Of a stretch of DNA of 64,000 nt, positions 11,465-22,950 are shown in pieces. The DNA lies in the NCBI GenBank assembly GCA_013397865.1, contig VZTI01003648.1, forward strand, positions 904,321 to 968,320, given 5' to 3'. Numbering within the stretch: the stretch's first letter is position 1; each line of letters begins with the position of its first letter. The notes under the pieces are model-generated. The model was not told where the DNA came from. It did no database searches and saw only the letters and a program-made list of their open reading frames with translations. The position numbers were made by a program, and so were the translations under genes. The stretch comes from Struthidea cinerea (Eukaryota; Chordata; Aves; Passeriformes; Corcoracidae).

Positions 11465-11760
11465 GAATTAAACAGGGAAAGCTGTTTAACATCGGCCGCC
11501 TTTATTTTTTCAGTTTTCATTCTATTTCAATCAAGATAAAATGCAAATTTGGTGTCTGGCCCTAATTAGAAACACAGCCGCTCATAAACACAAGTTGATG
11601 GCGTTTTTTTGTCTTCGTTTCTTTGTCACAAGAGGTAACGCTCCTTATTTTAATCCCCTTAATTTTCTTTCCTTCAGGTAACTCTTCACAGTTGACATAT
11701 TAAGTCACATATAATTACTGTAATTTTGTTTGGTTTTTTTAAACAGCGTGCGGTCAGTAT
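11465..11760. promoter_or_regulatory. AT-rich candidate conserved noncoding element
   Basis: An AT-rich block inside GC-rich DNA. It has several CTAATTA-like and ATTTGCAT-related words (for example ATGCAAAT near 11541, an octamer-type motif, and CCTAATTAGAA near 11560). There is no repeat signature and no coding potential. It is called only from composition and motif content. Confidence 0.3.
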
Positions 11761-11827
11761 TTTTTTAACTAGTCACCTCCTCAACAAATGGTTCCTGCCA
11801 GGTTTTCAGCCCTTTTAGAGTTGGGGG

Positions 11828-12022
11828 TGATTGACTTTGGGAGGGATGTCCAGGGGTCTTTGGTCCAACCCCCTGTCCAGAGCAGAGCTTACTCAAAGTT
11901 GGATGAGGTTGCTTCAGGGCCTGGAGATGTTCACAGCTGAACCAGGCAAGGATTGGAGATTCCCGAGTCCCTCTGGAAAACCTGTTCCAGCACTTAACCG
12001 CTCTCCTTGTGAAAATTAATTG
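11828..12022 (-). mobile_element. CR1 LINE fragment (3' region)
   Basis: The + strand carries the antisense of the CR1 3' region: a stretch matching the GGTCCAACCCCCTG word, then the block corresponding to GGTTGC...CAGGGCC, then text ending near CTGTTCCAGCACTTAACC. All are familiar from avian CR1. It is diverged and 5'-truncated, with no ORF2 coding. Confidence 0.8.
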
Positions 12023-15000
12023 CGGATGATGGGCACTTGGAGTCTTTAGTCTCACTCTCTTCTTTTGAGAAAACCAGCTGACAAAGCCCTTGACTGGGAA
12101 CTGCCCCGGAACGGTTTTGCCTCCAGCACTCGTGTCCTTGCGAGAGGGGCTGGTGAGTCAGATTTTTCTTTGAGAAAGGGAATTTCAAACCTTTCTTGGC
12201 CAGCCAGCCTCTTCGATTAATTTTAAAGCATTTAACAGAAGAGCAGGAGGAACATGCCTTAGTGCTAAAAAGAAATTCAGTGCTGGAGGGAATTGAAAAT
12301 GATGGTCAATGGGAAATTTAAATTAATCTCAGTATGTCAGGGCTCTCCTGCAGTGAGTGCAGCCAGCTGCTAATGCCAGTGTTTGACCCGAGTGCAGAGC
12401 CGTGTTTGTTTAGGGTAATTTTGTTTAACTATGGAAGGTCATAATGACATCAGCAGATAATTGGGAAGGCAGATCTCCTTTCCAGCTCAAAAATCCTCTT
12501 TCCTTTCTCACTGCTTTTCTGGAGGCCAGAAACACCCAGCAAGGACCTGCAGCAGCCCAGGGTGAGTAGAGCGTTCACTGTGGCGTTTGCCTTGAAGAAC
12601 TCATCTCGTCTGTCAGCATCCAGAGGAGGGGATTGCATCCTGCTCCCGCCAGCCTTCGCCGCTGCCTGCAAAGACTCTTCCTCGAGGCCAGCCTCATGGG
12701 ATGCTCCTCGCCTGATCTCAGAGAGGGATCTTCCTTCCTCTCAGCAGTGTCCTGCACTTGCTAATGGGTGGAGCATCTGTAGAGCTCAGGGAGTGTCACC
12801 TACTTCGAATGCTGAGGGTCTGAGAGGTTTGGCTAGTGGCAAGGTGTGCTTGAGACCATGGGAAATGCACAAATTAGAGCAGCATCAGTGGCATAAGCAT
12901 CAGAGCCCACATCTGTCTCCTGGAGAAGCACCTGTAGCCCTACTCCCCCCAGCCTTCTGGTAACCATCACCGCATGGTTTGCTTTAATTTTACCTTCAGA
13001 GGCAGCTGCAAATGCTTGAAGTGATGATCATCTCATCTCTGCTCAGTTACAAGGCTGGGGTACGTTAAGTCTTTACATTCTTCATAAGTTAATTTAAAAA
13101 TGGTTAGTTGGGTTAAAGCAAGATGAATTCTCTGCTCTGTGTGTTAGCCAGCCATTTGAGCTGAGTAGGTCTCACCAAAAAACTGTTTTAAATCTCTCCA
13201 TCTTAACTTCCACATCTTCAGTCTGGCTCTGGCTGATGGCTGGCCATTGTAACTCAGCAGAGGCAGGACAAGAATTTGCCCTCCAACATCAAGCAGCAGG
13301 GAAAATTTATTAGGAGGGGGAAAAAAGTGAGGGCTTTTTGACATCTCTTTGTGAGGAAGAAAACTTAAGTATGAACTTCCCCTGACCAGTGTGCAGGGGA
13401 AGGGGAGAAGGTGGTTCCACCTCTCCCAGGACCGCAGCATCTGGCAGGGCTCCCGGTATCACGAACCTTTCAGGGCAAGGAGGGCTCCACACACACATCA
13501 CAGCCTCTAATCTGCCTGGAATAGAAAGTTTGCAGCTTGCCTGCTGCCGTCAGTGGGCTGTGGTGGAAAATAGCTCATCAGGGAGTGAGGCGACAAAACC
13601 AATCTCATCTGATAGCTGCTCGCCTAAAACCTCTGATCCATGCAGAGAGAGACAGGTTTTACTGGTCTCCCACTTCTGCCTTCCCTAGTGTCTCCCCAGT
13701 CTGTTCAGGGAGTTGTATTACCTCGATGCTCTTGTTTGACTCCCAGAATTTGGGGGTGGAGACTTGTATGAAGAGCAGAGGAGTGTGAGCGCCATGAGCA
13801 TCTCTAACACCATCATCCTCCCTGAAATCCCCCCAGTGCCCCCACCTGTCTGAGAACTTGGGGAGCACACTCTCTCATAAGATCCTTTCAGGCATAATTT
13901 GGGAAATAATTTTGGAGGCAAAGGCTGTCCTTAGGAGGCAGGAGTAATATCAGGTGACAGCTGACACTGAGCCAGCAGCGTGAGCCCAACAGGAGTCCCA
14001 AACCCACAAGCACTGATGTGCCCTTGCAGCCCCAGGAGCTTCTAATTCATTAATTGGAAGTGTTCCCTTCAAGATTACCTCCTCATAACCCTCTCAGCAT
14101 CGGGGGTCTCCCAGAGAGGGCCAGCCACCCCGCTGGGCCTGCGGGGAGCCACAGGGGCAGTGCTGGGCTCTGATGGACCAGGGCATGGAGCTGTGAAGGC
14201 ACTGGTCAGTCCTGTGTGTCGCCTTCTGCAGCCCCCACGGAGAGCACAGTGACCACTGGAGGGATGAGCAGCTCGTGCTGCAGGCGGGATCCCAGCGCCT
14301 GTCCCTCCACTGTGAGATGTGCGGGGCTGGGTAGGGAAAATGCTCAGCAACTCTGATTTTGTCCCTGGGGGCCTTACTTCAACAACACGTTTGTCTTGAT
14401 TACAGTGCTTAATCTGACTTGTCAAAATCTCCATAAAACCATGTAGGGTGTTTAAGAGGGAAAATACACTCCTTTTATCCCCTTAGATCTGAGCAGGAAC
14501 TGGTCTGAAGCCACCAGCCCCACTGCTCCTGTCCCATTACCAGTGTCCCACATCAGAGATGTGCTCAGGGTGCTGCCTCCAGGGATCAGCCCTCACACCC
14601 CCAGCGTGGTGCCAGGGCTCAGCAACCCATAGAGAGTTTTTTTTTTTATTGCTTAATAGCTATGAAAACAATTACCAAGAGCCAGTGGCTCTTTCCTGGT
14701 CCTGCAGTGACCGAAAAACATCCTGAAGCTGGCATTGATCTGCAGAGAGAAGAGCAACAGGGCAGGGGATGCTGAGGGGAAGTAAAATGGGGCTGACCCC
14801 TCAAAGTCACCAGAACATCATGCTCGAGCTGGCACCAGACGGGGTGAAATGGGCCAAAGCCCAGCAGACCGTGAAGGCACAGCCCCAGGGAGGGCTCTGA
14901 GTCCGGGAGGGACATGGGACAGCCCTCCCCAGGGCTGTGGGGAAGGGAAGGGGGCATCTCCTGCTCCCTGGCTCTGCACGGAAGAGGAGAGCTGATTTCC

Positions 15001-16335
15001 AAGCTCTTTAAATGGGATGAGAAATGATGGGGTTACGTTGCTAGAGAAGGGCAGTGGAGGCAGGAAGAGTTCGGAGCGCCACGTCTGTTTTGTGAGGTCT
15101 TTAGCAGCAGCTTCTGTCTGGTGTTAGTGGAGAAGACATCCCTGCATGTCCCAGCTCACCCAGAGAGGAGAGGAGAGGAGAGGATAGCATCGATTACAAC
15201 CTGTCCCCCCTCCTTTTCTCCTGTTCCATTTTTTTCCCTATAGGAGATTAATGGGAACTCTTTGTCTTCCAACATGACTGTACCTTATGAATTCTCTGTC
15301 TCGTCCTCATCCTTTAAATTATCCACATAATAAAATATGTATTCAGTGATTTCAGGTCATAATTTGATCTGCTTAGGGAAGAAAAGGAATGATAGAGAAG
15401 GGTTGCCAGCATGCTCAGCTCTCCTCCATTTATCTTTATTTATCTTCTTTTTTTTTCCCTAACAACTTGTGTGTAGCCAAGCGATGGAAATTCCAGTACC
15501 TGTGTGCTGGTTGCTTGCACGACAGGCATCCCCCTCACCCCCCCCCAGCTCGGCAGGACCCACTGAGCTGCTCTGGCTGCCCCAGCCCCCATCTGCTGGC
15601 AAAGGAGATGTTTGGAGTGGTGACCCATCCCTGTAACTCCCACCTTGCCCTCACTGCTTCTGGGATCAGTTTTATCCGACTGTGAAATGGGCACAAATTT
15701 GCCTCCATGCCAACCCCACACGTGTGTTGGTTCCTGCAGGAGTAAAGCTGGAGGGGCACATGAAGCACTCAGGATGTGCCCAAACTGCTGGCAAAGGCAG
15801 GATGGCATGGCCTTATCCCAAGGCACAGACACGGGGTTAAGGTTCCTTCCTTTGTGCAGCTCCTGGACAGCTCTGGAGCTGCCAGAGTTTCATTTTAATA
15901 CCAGATTTAAGGTCTGAACATGGGTTTTAATTATTTCACTACATGCCTGTGACATCTAAAAAGCCTTGTGCGTGGCAATAGCAGCGCTAAAGGGCATTCT
16001 GCACTTTCAAAAGCCCCGGGAATCTGTAATGTCCTGATGCCGCTGAGGTACGCTGCAATTCCCCGCAGGGCTGGAAGGAGGAGGAGGAGGGAGAGGGAGC
16101 CCAGCAGCCAGTGAGGGGACATCTCCAGCCCAGCGTGTTCCACACCCTCGAGGCTCTCACGGGGAGGAGTAGGAGACAATTTGGGGTGGGAGGGGGCTCG
16201 TCCTCTTCTGCACGGGGGCAAGGGGACTGCCCCTGAATGAGCGGTTGTGCCGAGAGCATACCACGCTCGTTTGCAATGGAAAATCAGGATTTAAAATCCT
16301 TGCATTTAGCCATGGACTAACATCTCTCGTGCGCC
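12023..16335. other. Intergenic, no gene seen
   Basis: There are no splice-bounded exons or recognisable proteins. It holds a (GGAGA)n run at 15164-15184 and a short T run near 14640. Open frames of up to about 130 codons on both strands are unrelated to any family I know. Confidence 0.6.
15164..15184. repeat. (GGAGA)n microsatellite
   Basis: Four units of GAGAG/GGAGA in tandem, purine-rich on the + strand. Confidence 0.8.
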
Positions 16336-16341
16336 AGTTTT

Positions 16342-16707
16342 TGTCGCTGTAATGGTGAGAAATAACGACAGGAAGCCAGGATGCAGGAGAGAAAAGCTCC
16401 GTATTAATTAATTAAATCCACCTTTTATAACAGGATTCGCAAAGAGTGTGTTGAATGGCATAAGACAATTGGGTGCTCGGCCATCCACCCCTTGAGGGGA
16501 TTGGTCAAGCTCTAAGACGCCTCTTCCAAAATATCAGAAGGCTGGAACCATAACAATCCTGCATAACAAACCCAGGTGCAAGATAAAGAGTTAGTTTACA
16601 AAAACCCTTAGCAGTGTTTTTCATAGCTTTCATGAGAAACTCAGAGCTCTCACAGAATGCTGCAGAAAACTGGAAAATCCCTCTGCTAAAGCTTTTCAGC
16701 ATCCACA
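16342..16707 (-). mobile_element. Solo LTR, ERVK-like family A, old copy
   Basis: This 366-bp element begins TGTCGCTGTAATGG and ends GCATCCACA. It is flanked by an exact 6-bp target-site duplication, AGTTTT (16336-16341 and 16708-16713). It shares the landmark block CGGCCATCCACCCCTTGAGG and the overall order with the copies at 2374, 60176 and 62934, but is clearly more diverged. It is therefore an older insertion or a related subfamily. The orientation follows the promoter-like order on the minus strand. No internal region remains. Confidence 0.88.
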
Positions 16708-18779
16708 AGTTTTCCCCATGGCTCTTTTCAGAGCTGTCTGTCTCTCTGGGGGCCTGCAGAGCCTCTTCTGGTGGGATGCAGAGCCTCGGGTTTCAATGGC
16801 ATGGGCTGGGAGGGCTCGGCGCTACTTCTTGGGAAGCAGGAATCTGGGGGAAAGCTTCCGAAAGGAGGTTTCAGGGAGCTTCAGCACCACTTGTTCTGAG
16901 CCCCCAGAGGCTGTTTGCCTCTTGCCTGTGCTCTTAAGGGCTGTTTGTTCCTGCGTGTGTGGCACTGCAAAGCGAAGGCTCATCACAGTGATGATGCTTC
17001 AACGATGATGCAGTGTTACCGTAGGCAATGCTTACCCCGGGCAGGTAAAGAGGGACAAAAGCCAGATTGGTGCTGCCCACCCAGGGAAGGAGCAGAGCTC
17101 CGGGCATTTCTGAGCATTTCTGAGGCCTTGCTGCTGCACCTCCTGCTGGGAGCAGTGGGACAGAGGGGGAAGGAGAAAGTGAAGACAATGTCCCAAGGCA
17201 GCCAGTGTGATTTAGAAAGCTGGGAGCTGTCGTGCTTGGCCAGGGTACCAGTGTCTGGGCTTAGATAAACGCTCCTTTTGGTTTGGCCCTGGGAGCAGGG
17301 GGAGATTTCCAGCTTGCTGTGCATGGAAGAACCTCAGGATACCAAAGGGGTTGTGTTGTGTTTTGTCAAGGGAGGAGATGCTCTATCCAACACCTGCTCT
17401 CGGGTCCCTGCCTGCCCCAATTCCCTGCTCCTGCCTGCAGCCTGTCCTCTGAGCAGGCTGCTGTCTCCATCCTGGTGAGCCAGGAAAGCCACTGGTTGCT
17501 TCCCAAGTTTTCTGCATGTTTTGAGGCTGGGGGTGACAGCCCTGTGGCAGAGCCCCCTGCCATCAGAGCAGTATGCTGCCCCACAGCCCTGCCAGCCTGG
17601 CTACAGCTCCCGCTGGGCTCTGGGCTCCAAGAGGGACCCTCAGAGGAGCGAGCCCGTGCAGGGTGGCACCTCTCTCCCCTCTCTCCCTGTGGCTGAGCAT
17701 CTCAAACATGATGCAGAGGTATTTGGGAACGTATCTGAGCACAGGCTGGCAACAAAGCGACTGCGAAATGCAGGCAGGCACCGCTGATGCTAGGGAGGGG
17801 CAGAGAATTCGCTGCCAGCAGCCCCCTGAAACCCAAGGATGGGGCATGGCTTTGCTGCCACTTAGCCCAGCAGCAGTGACCAGCCTCGGTGACTCCCCAT
17901 GGGTGACTGAATTCTCCTGGGCATGCTCAGGGAGGAGCTGGAGATAAGAGAAGGGTGGACAAAACCAACACTTAATGCCAGGAGCTGCCAAATCCTCTGT
18001 GCCTCTCACAAGGAGCAATGTGTCTCCATGCTCTCAGCATCAAAGCTGTGCCTGTCCTTAACATTGAAATCAAAGAATCCGTTTGGTTTCTTGTGTGCTC
18101 CTGGTGATCCCTAAGCACAGGTTTATTGGGTGTTTTCCAAAAAGTCTCCTCTCCTAATGGCTATGACATACACAGGCATGTTGGCTGAGCACGCCTGCTG
18201 CAGGACTTGCACTTCACATCACTGCTGGTCTGTAATACTGATATTTATTAGTCACATATAAGATATTAGCCACTGTTTGGTCACTACAAGACCAACCTCC
18301 TCCGGCTTCACAGCAAAGGTGTTTGCTTCTCCCAGGTTGAAGACTGAGGCAGCCTCACGGGCAGCACAGGTTGGAGCTGCCAGCACATCGCCCACCTGAG
18401 CTTGCTTGTGTTTCCCACCGCTGGAGCACCTCAAGGTCTTCCTCCTCTCCTTTGGAAACACAAGCTGCACTAAAGGACTGGGGAGGGGCTTTCCCAGCCC
18501 ATCGCCAGGAGGACTGAAGCCCTGGTGCTATGGAGCTGCCTTGCTGTAAAGCTCACATCTGTTTTGTGGGACCGTTTTCTGGCTCTGTTGCCATTCCCCA
18601 CACCCCTGCCAGTGCTCACATTCAGTGAACCACTGCATGATAGCAGATAATCTGGAAGCTTTGATTGGAGGGTTTATTGCTCTCGTGACTACAGTCAAAC
18701 CTTTTTAATATCACCTTTGGTTTACACAGTGCTGCTCCCTCTTATCAGAGACACACAGCCCTGTGTATTCTGACTCCCT

Positions 18780-19060
18780 GCTGCCAGCCCCCCATGGCCC
18801 CTTATTCTGAGCATCCCCCCAGGGCCCTGAGCACCCCATCCACGGCTTCAAGTATCTCCCCAGAGCCCTGAGGATCTACCCCAGGTCTCCAAACTTCCAC
18901 CCTAGAACCTCAAGAATCCACCCAGAGCCCTAAGAACTTCCCCCCGCCATGGCCCAAATAACCCTCCCCATGGTGCTGAGCATCTACCCTAGGTCCCCAA
19001 ATATCTCCTCCAGCCTCAAGCATCCTTCCATAGCCTTGAGCATCCCCCGCGTGGGGTTCA
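18780..19060. repeat. Degenerate C-rich minisatellite
   Basis: The words CCCAGAGCCCT, GAGCATC and CTACCC(T/C)AGGTC recur about every 25-35 bp with many substitutions. This gives a strongly C-rich + strand. It is best explained as an eroded minisatellite; the unit length is irregular. Confidence 0.5.
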
Positions 19061-21190
19061 AAGGGGCTGCAGTGCCCGGGATGCTCCCCTGCCCGGAAGG
19101 AGCCCTGCGGGCTGGAGACCTCTCCAGGACTGTTCAGCCTCCCTGGGTTTCTGTGTGGGGAAGGCAGCGCCTGTCCTTGTCTATAATTGAAATAGATGGA
19201 ATCAGGACGGATCAACATCTAATTCCTCGCCTGGGTGAGTGGAGACATATGTTTAATTTTCTGGTAATTCAGGCTGGGAGCCCCGGATGGTTCCCGTGCG
19301 CGCACGGAGGGATCGCCGCTGCCGAGAGGCGGCTCCGCTCCGCACACGCAGCTCTGCACAAGAGCTTCTCCCTGGGGCTGCGGTCCCCAGCCTCCCTGAC
19401 AGGAGGAGGAATAGAAGCCATCTCCCCAGCTTTTTCTCTGCAGAATTCCCATGGCCACGCACCCCCCGGGAAACAGCGAGGATGCTCAAAGCCCAGGGAA
19501 GCGGGTGGGCACTGGCTGCAGATCTCTTTCCACCCAGATTTTTCCTGAGGGATGTGCTGGGAGAGGAGCAGCAGGAGGCAAGGGATGGGAACAGCAGCGG
19601 CTCACTGCTGGGCATCCCCCCAGGACTGCACAGGGAAGAGATCTTAGGGCTTTCAGGCCAATCCAGAAGGTCTCATTCACTGGAGAGTGCTTTCCCTACT
19701 ACTGAAGTGAAGGAAACCCCTGGGGTATCCTTGAGGCTCAATTCCCACTGGCATCAGCAAGGCAGCCTTGTGAAACACGAGGGTGCCTATGCTGTGTGGG
19801 TGACTGTGGCCCAGAGTCCCAAAATGAGCAAAACAGAGAGAAAAGGGATTTGAAATGATCTCCCAAATAATTTTTCTAAATTCAGGTCTCTGGTTCTTCC
19901 CAGCACGGCCCCCAGGGATCCCTTCACACCGTCCATGCCTCATGCAAACCATATGCTTTTACCTCCAGAGACCATCCCTTGGAAAACTTCTTGTGTTGGC
20001 TACAAAACAAGCACGTTTGCCATTTTGGGGTGTAGTTTGCTCTGAAGTACATTTAAGAGCAAGGGATTTTGTCTGTCTCTCCTCAGCATCATTAAGGTTT
20101 CGCTAAGGACCCTCAAAGAGGGGTGACAGCTTTGGGCTCTGCCTGACCCTGCTTTTCCCTTGCACAGGAATTAGAGCACATGGTTTTCACAGCCAGGCAC
20201 CCTGCTCCAAGGGACTTGGGTGAGAAACTGCTCCTTCGTGCATGGTCACACCCAAAACACATGAGTTTTGGGGACACTGCCCTTGACTTTGACTTGCAGG
20301 CTCATTGTCATGGCTGGAAGGTGAAGGAGGGCAGTGACTCCTCTCCTCCGGCTGGAGAAAGCCAGGAGGGCCTGACCAGCTATTTCAGTCTTGCTTATGT
20401 ATGGCTTCTTGGCTTTTCTTCCATCGGCGTGGTACAAGGAACATGATTTTTGCCATGCTGGTGCATCTGTAAAGCCAAAGCTGAAGTATCTCATTTCCAA
20501 CTCAGGCTTTTGCATGATAGTCTGGAAAGTTGCCTCCCACCTCACTGGTGGCATTCAGGATATACAGGTCAGCCAGGTTTAGTTATCTGTGGTGTCTGGG
20601 ACCATCAAAAAATCACTGCTGGCTTCCTCAGAGTGGTGGGTTTCACTCTGCGTGCGTAGCCGAGGGCACAGGACTCCCCACCCACCGAAGTGGGTACTTA
20701 CCTACAGAGCTGAACAGCTCATCATTATTAATGGCCTCTGCATCCCTCACTGAGCTCCCATTTTATGGAGGTAGGAGGTAGATTAGGCGATTTACCCAAA
20801 GCAGTGTGGGGAAACTGGGACGTGGAATCATACCTCGGGAGTCACGGATACATTCAGGACCACCTTGTTCCTGTGACTGAAAAAGGTCTGCTCTAACGTG
20901 CCAGGAGAGAAGTCTCGCACCTGAGGGAGTAAGCAGCTCGCCAGGAAACCTGGCAAAGTTTTATGCAGAATTAGGTGGAGTTGCTCTTCTCAACTTTGGT
21001 TCACCCGCTCAGCTGGGAAAAAATACTTTCTGCTGTCAGCAACGCTACTCATTGTTGGGCAAAAAACTTTTGGAGGCTCATTACTTTGAATATTCAGGTG
21101 GGTTATGATGTTAAAAGGAATTAGAGTGCTCCGAATATGCTGAAATACAGCCTCTCCAGCATCTCTCCTGCATTATTTTGGTTGATGGTA

Positions 21191-21204
21191 ATTATATATA
21201 TATA
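21191..21204. repeat. (TA)n microsatellite
   Basis: A short alternating TA run inside an AT-rich patch. Confidence 0.8.
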
Positions 21205-21778
21205 GTGATAATTGGGTGAATTTGTCACTAATTCAGAAATGGCTTCAATGGCTCTCAACCTGCAGGGAGAGAATTCCACTGAAAACCTCTCTCGGCTGTG
21301 TTTGAGGAAGCGACCACCGGGAGCAGAGGCTCATTTCACATGTTTTTTGTGAGGCCGGTCTCCGGCTCTCGAGGAGCAGTGGGGAGTGCCGAATTCGGAT
21401 CTTTTTAACCAAGTTCAGTAAGGATGGGTGTAAAAACACCTGCTGCCAGCTTGGCCATTTACTTTTCCACTCCCCCAAGGTCTGACAGCTGGTCAGGGGC
21501 AACAGACAATGCCAACACGGCTCTTTCACCGTCCTGCTCAGAAGGAGAGCTGCATGTGACCCTCAGCAGGAAGGTCCTCAGCCTTCCTGGTGAGGCTGCA
21601 GCTGCTGCTCCCTCCTCCCCAGGCAGCTCTGTTCCCCTGTCCTGTCATTACAACTGATACCCCAACCTCCCAGCTGAGTAAGACCCTCCCCAAATGTTAA
21701 TTAACCTTTGGGGGGCCAGGGGGTCGGGGGGGTTGTCAGAAACCAGAGTTGTCAGTACTGCCCACACTTCTTGTGTGG

Positions 21779-22185
21779 TATTACAGAATTCCATAATGGT
21801 TCGGGTTGAAAAGGACTTTAAAGGCCATCTCATTCCACCCCCCACTATCCCAGCTTGCTCCAAGCTTCATCCAACCTGGCCTGGAACACTTCCAGGGATG
21901 GGGCAGCCCCAGCTTCTCTGAGCACCCTGTGCCAGGGCCTCAGCACCCTCGCAGGGAAGAATGTCTTCCTAATATCCCATCTAGCCCTGCCCTCTGGCAG
22001 TCACTCCATACCCTTGTCCAAAGTCCTCTCTCCTGGAGCCCCTTTAGTCACTGGAAGGGGCTCTAAAGTCTCCCTGGAGCCTTCACTTCTCCGGGCTGAC
22101 CAACGCCAGCTCTGTCCGCCTTCCTTCACAGCAGAGGAATTCCAGCCCTCTGACCACTTCGCTGCCCACGCTGGTTTGCAGCCAG
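21779..22185 (-). mobile_element. CR1 LINE fragment (3' end)
   Basis: The + strand reads as the antisense of the CR1 3' end. It starts with AGAATTCCATAATGGTTCGG (tail and terminal hairpin region) and passes through ACACTTCCAGGGATGGGGCA, a hallmark CR1 word. It continues to the CTGGAGCC...CTTCTCC block and the CTCTGACCA block. It is 5'-truncated with no coding. The element ends about 70 bp before the poly-T run and the assembly gap. Confidence 0.9.
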
Positions 22186-22225
22186 AGCCCAGGAAGGCTG
22201 ACGCCAAACTCAGCTGGCTCTCACT

Positions 22226-22247
22226 TTTTTTTTTTTTTTTTTTTTTT
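22226..22247. repeat. Poly-T run at edge of assembly gap
   Basis: About 22 T bases followed by a CT-rich stretch, directly before the run of Ns. Homopolymer of this kind is a usual reason for assembly breaks. Confidence 0.85.
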
Positions 22248-22258
22248 CCTCCCTCTCT

Positions 22259-22643
22259 NNNNNNNNNNNNNNNNNNNNNNNNNNNNNNNNNNNNNNNNNN
22301 NNNNNNNNNNNNNNNNNNNNNNNNNNNNNNNNNNNNNNNNNNNNNNNNNNNNNNNNNNNNNNNNNNNNNNNNNNNNNNNNNNNNNNNNNNNNNNNNNNNN
22401 NNNNNNNNNNNNNNNNNNNNNNNNNNNNNNNNNNNNNNNNNNNNNNNNNNNNNNNNNNNNNNNNNNNNNNNNNNNNNNNNNNNNNNNNNNNNNNNNNNNN
22501 NNNNNNNNNNNNNNNNNNNNNNNNNNNNNNNNNNNNNNNNNNNNNNNNNNNNNNNNNNNNNNNNNNNNNNNNNNNNNNNNNNNNNNNNNNNNNNNNNNNN
22601 NNNNNNNNNNNNNNNNNNNNNNNNNNNNNNNNNNNNNNNNNNN
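22259..22643. other. Assembly gap (385 Ns)
   Basis: The gap lies between poly-T/CT sequence on the left and a poly-G/purine tract on the right. The bases missing here may include the upstream half of a CpG island or promoter. A further single N is at 22794. Confidence 0.98.
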
Positions 22644-22706
22644 GGGGGGGAGAGGGGGGAGAAGGAAAAAAAAAAGGGGGGGGGGGGGGGGGAGGGAGAG
22701 AGAGAC
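22644..22706. repeat. Poly-G / purine tract (G-quadruplex-prone)
   Basis: Successive G runs of 6 or more, including one of about 17, are broken only by A or GA. The + strand here is entirely purine. Four-stranded G structures are expected from such sequence. It directly borders the assembly gap, so base counts may be unreliable. Confidence 0.7.
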
Positions 22707-22868
22707 GAAGCTGCTGAAATTTAAGGAGGGGACGGAGCGGCAGCGAGGCAGTCCCAGGGTCGCTCCTCTCGGCCGCAGCAGCCAGAGGGGCTGNGCGCGC
22801 TCCCTACTCCGGGCTTCGTGCTCCGGCTCCGCGCTCCGGCTTTCGCGGCACCGCGTTCCGCAGTCTGG

Positions 22869-22950
22869 GCTCCGCGCTCCGCGATGCCGAGCTCCGTGTT
22901 ACGGCTCCGCGCTCCGCGATGCCGAGCTCCGTGTTACGGCTCCGCGCTCC
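22869..22950. repeat. 35-bp tandem repeat in the CpG island
   Basis: The unit GCTCCGCGCTCCGCGATGCC plus 15 further bases occurs at 22869-22903 and again, identically, at 22904-22938. A partial third copy follows. The surrounding 22800-23010 is built from shorter GCTCCG(C) words, so the array grew inside an already repetitive CpG-rich stretch. Confidence 0.85.

Larger units (their letters stand above)
16714..21775. other. Intergenic, no gene seen
   Basis: GC-rich sequence with a C-rich degenerate tandem region at 18780-19060 and a (TA)n run at 21191-21204. Many chance open frames occur, the longest being 199 codons at 18949-19548 on the + strand, which runs through the C-rich tract. None has a recognisable domain. 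Confidence 0.6.

Noticed and set aside
21855..22724. 289-codon open frame on the + strand
   Set aside because: It spans 385 Ns of an assembly gap and the antisense of CR1.
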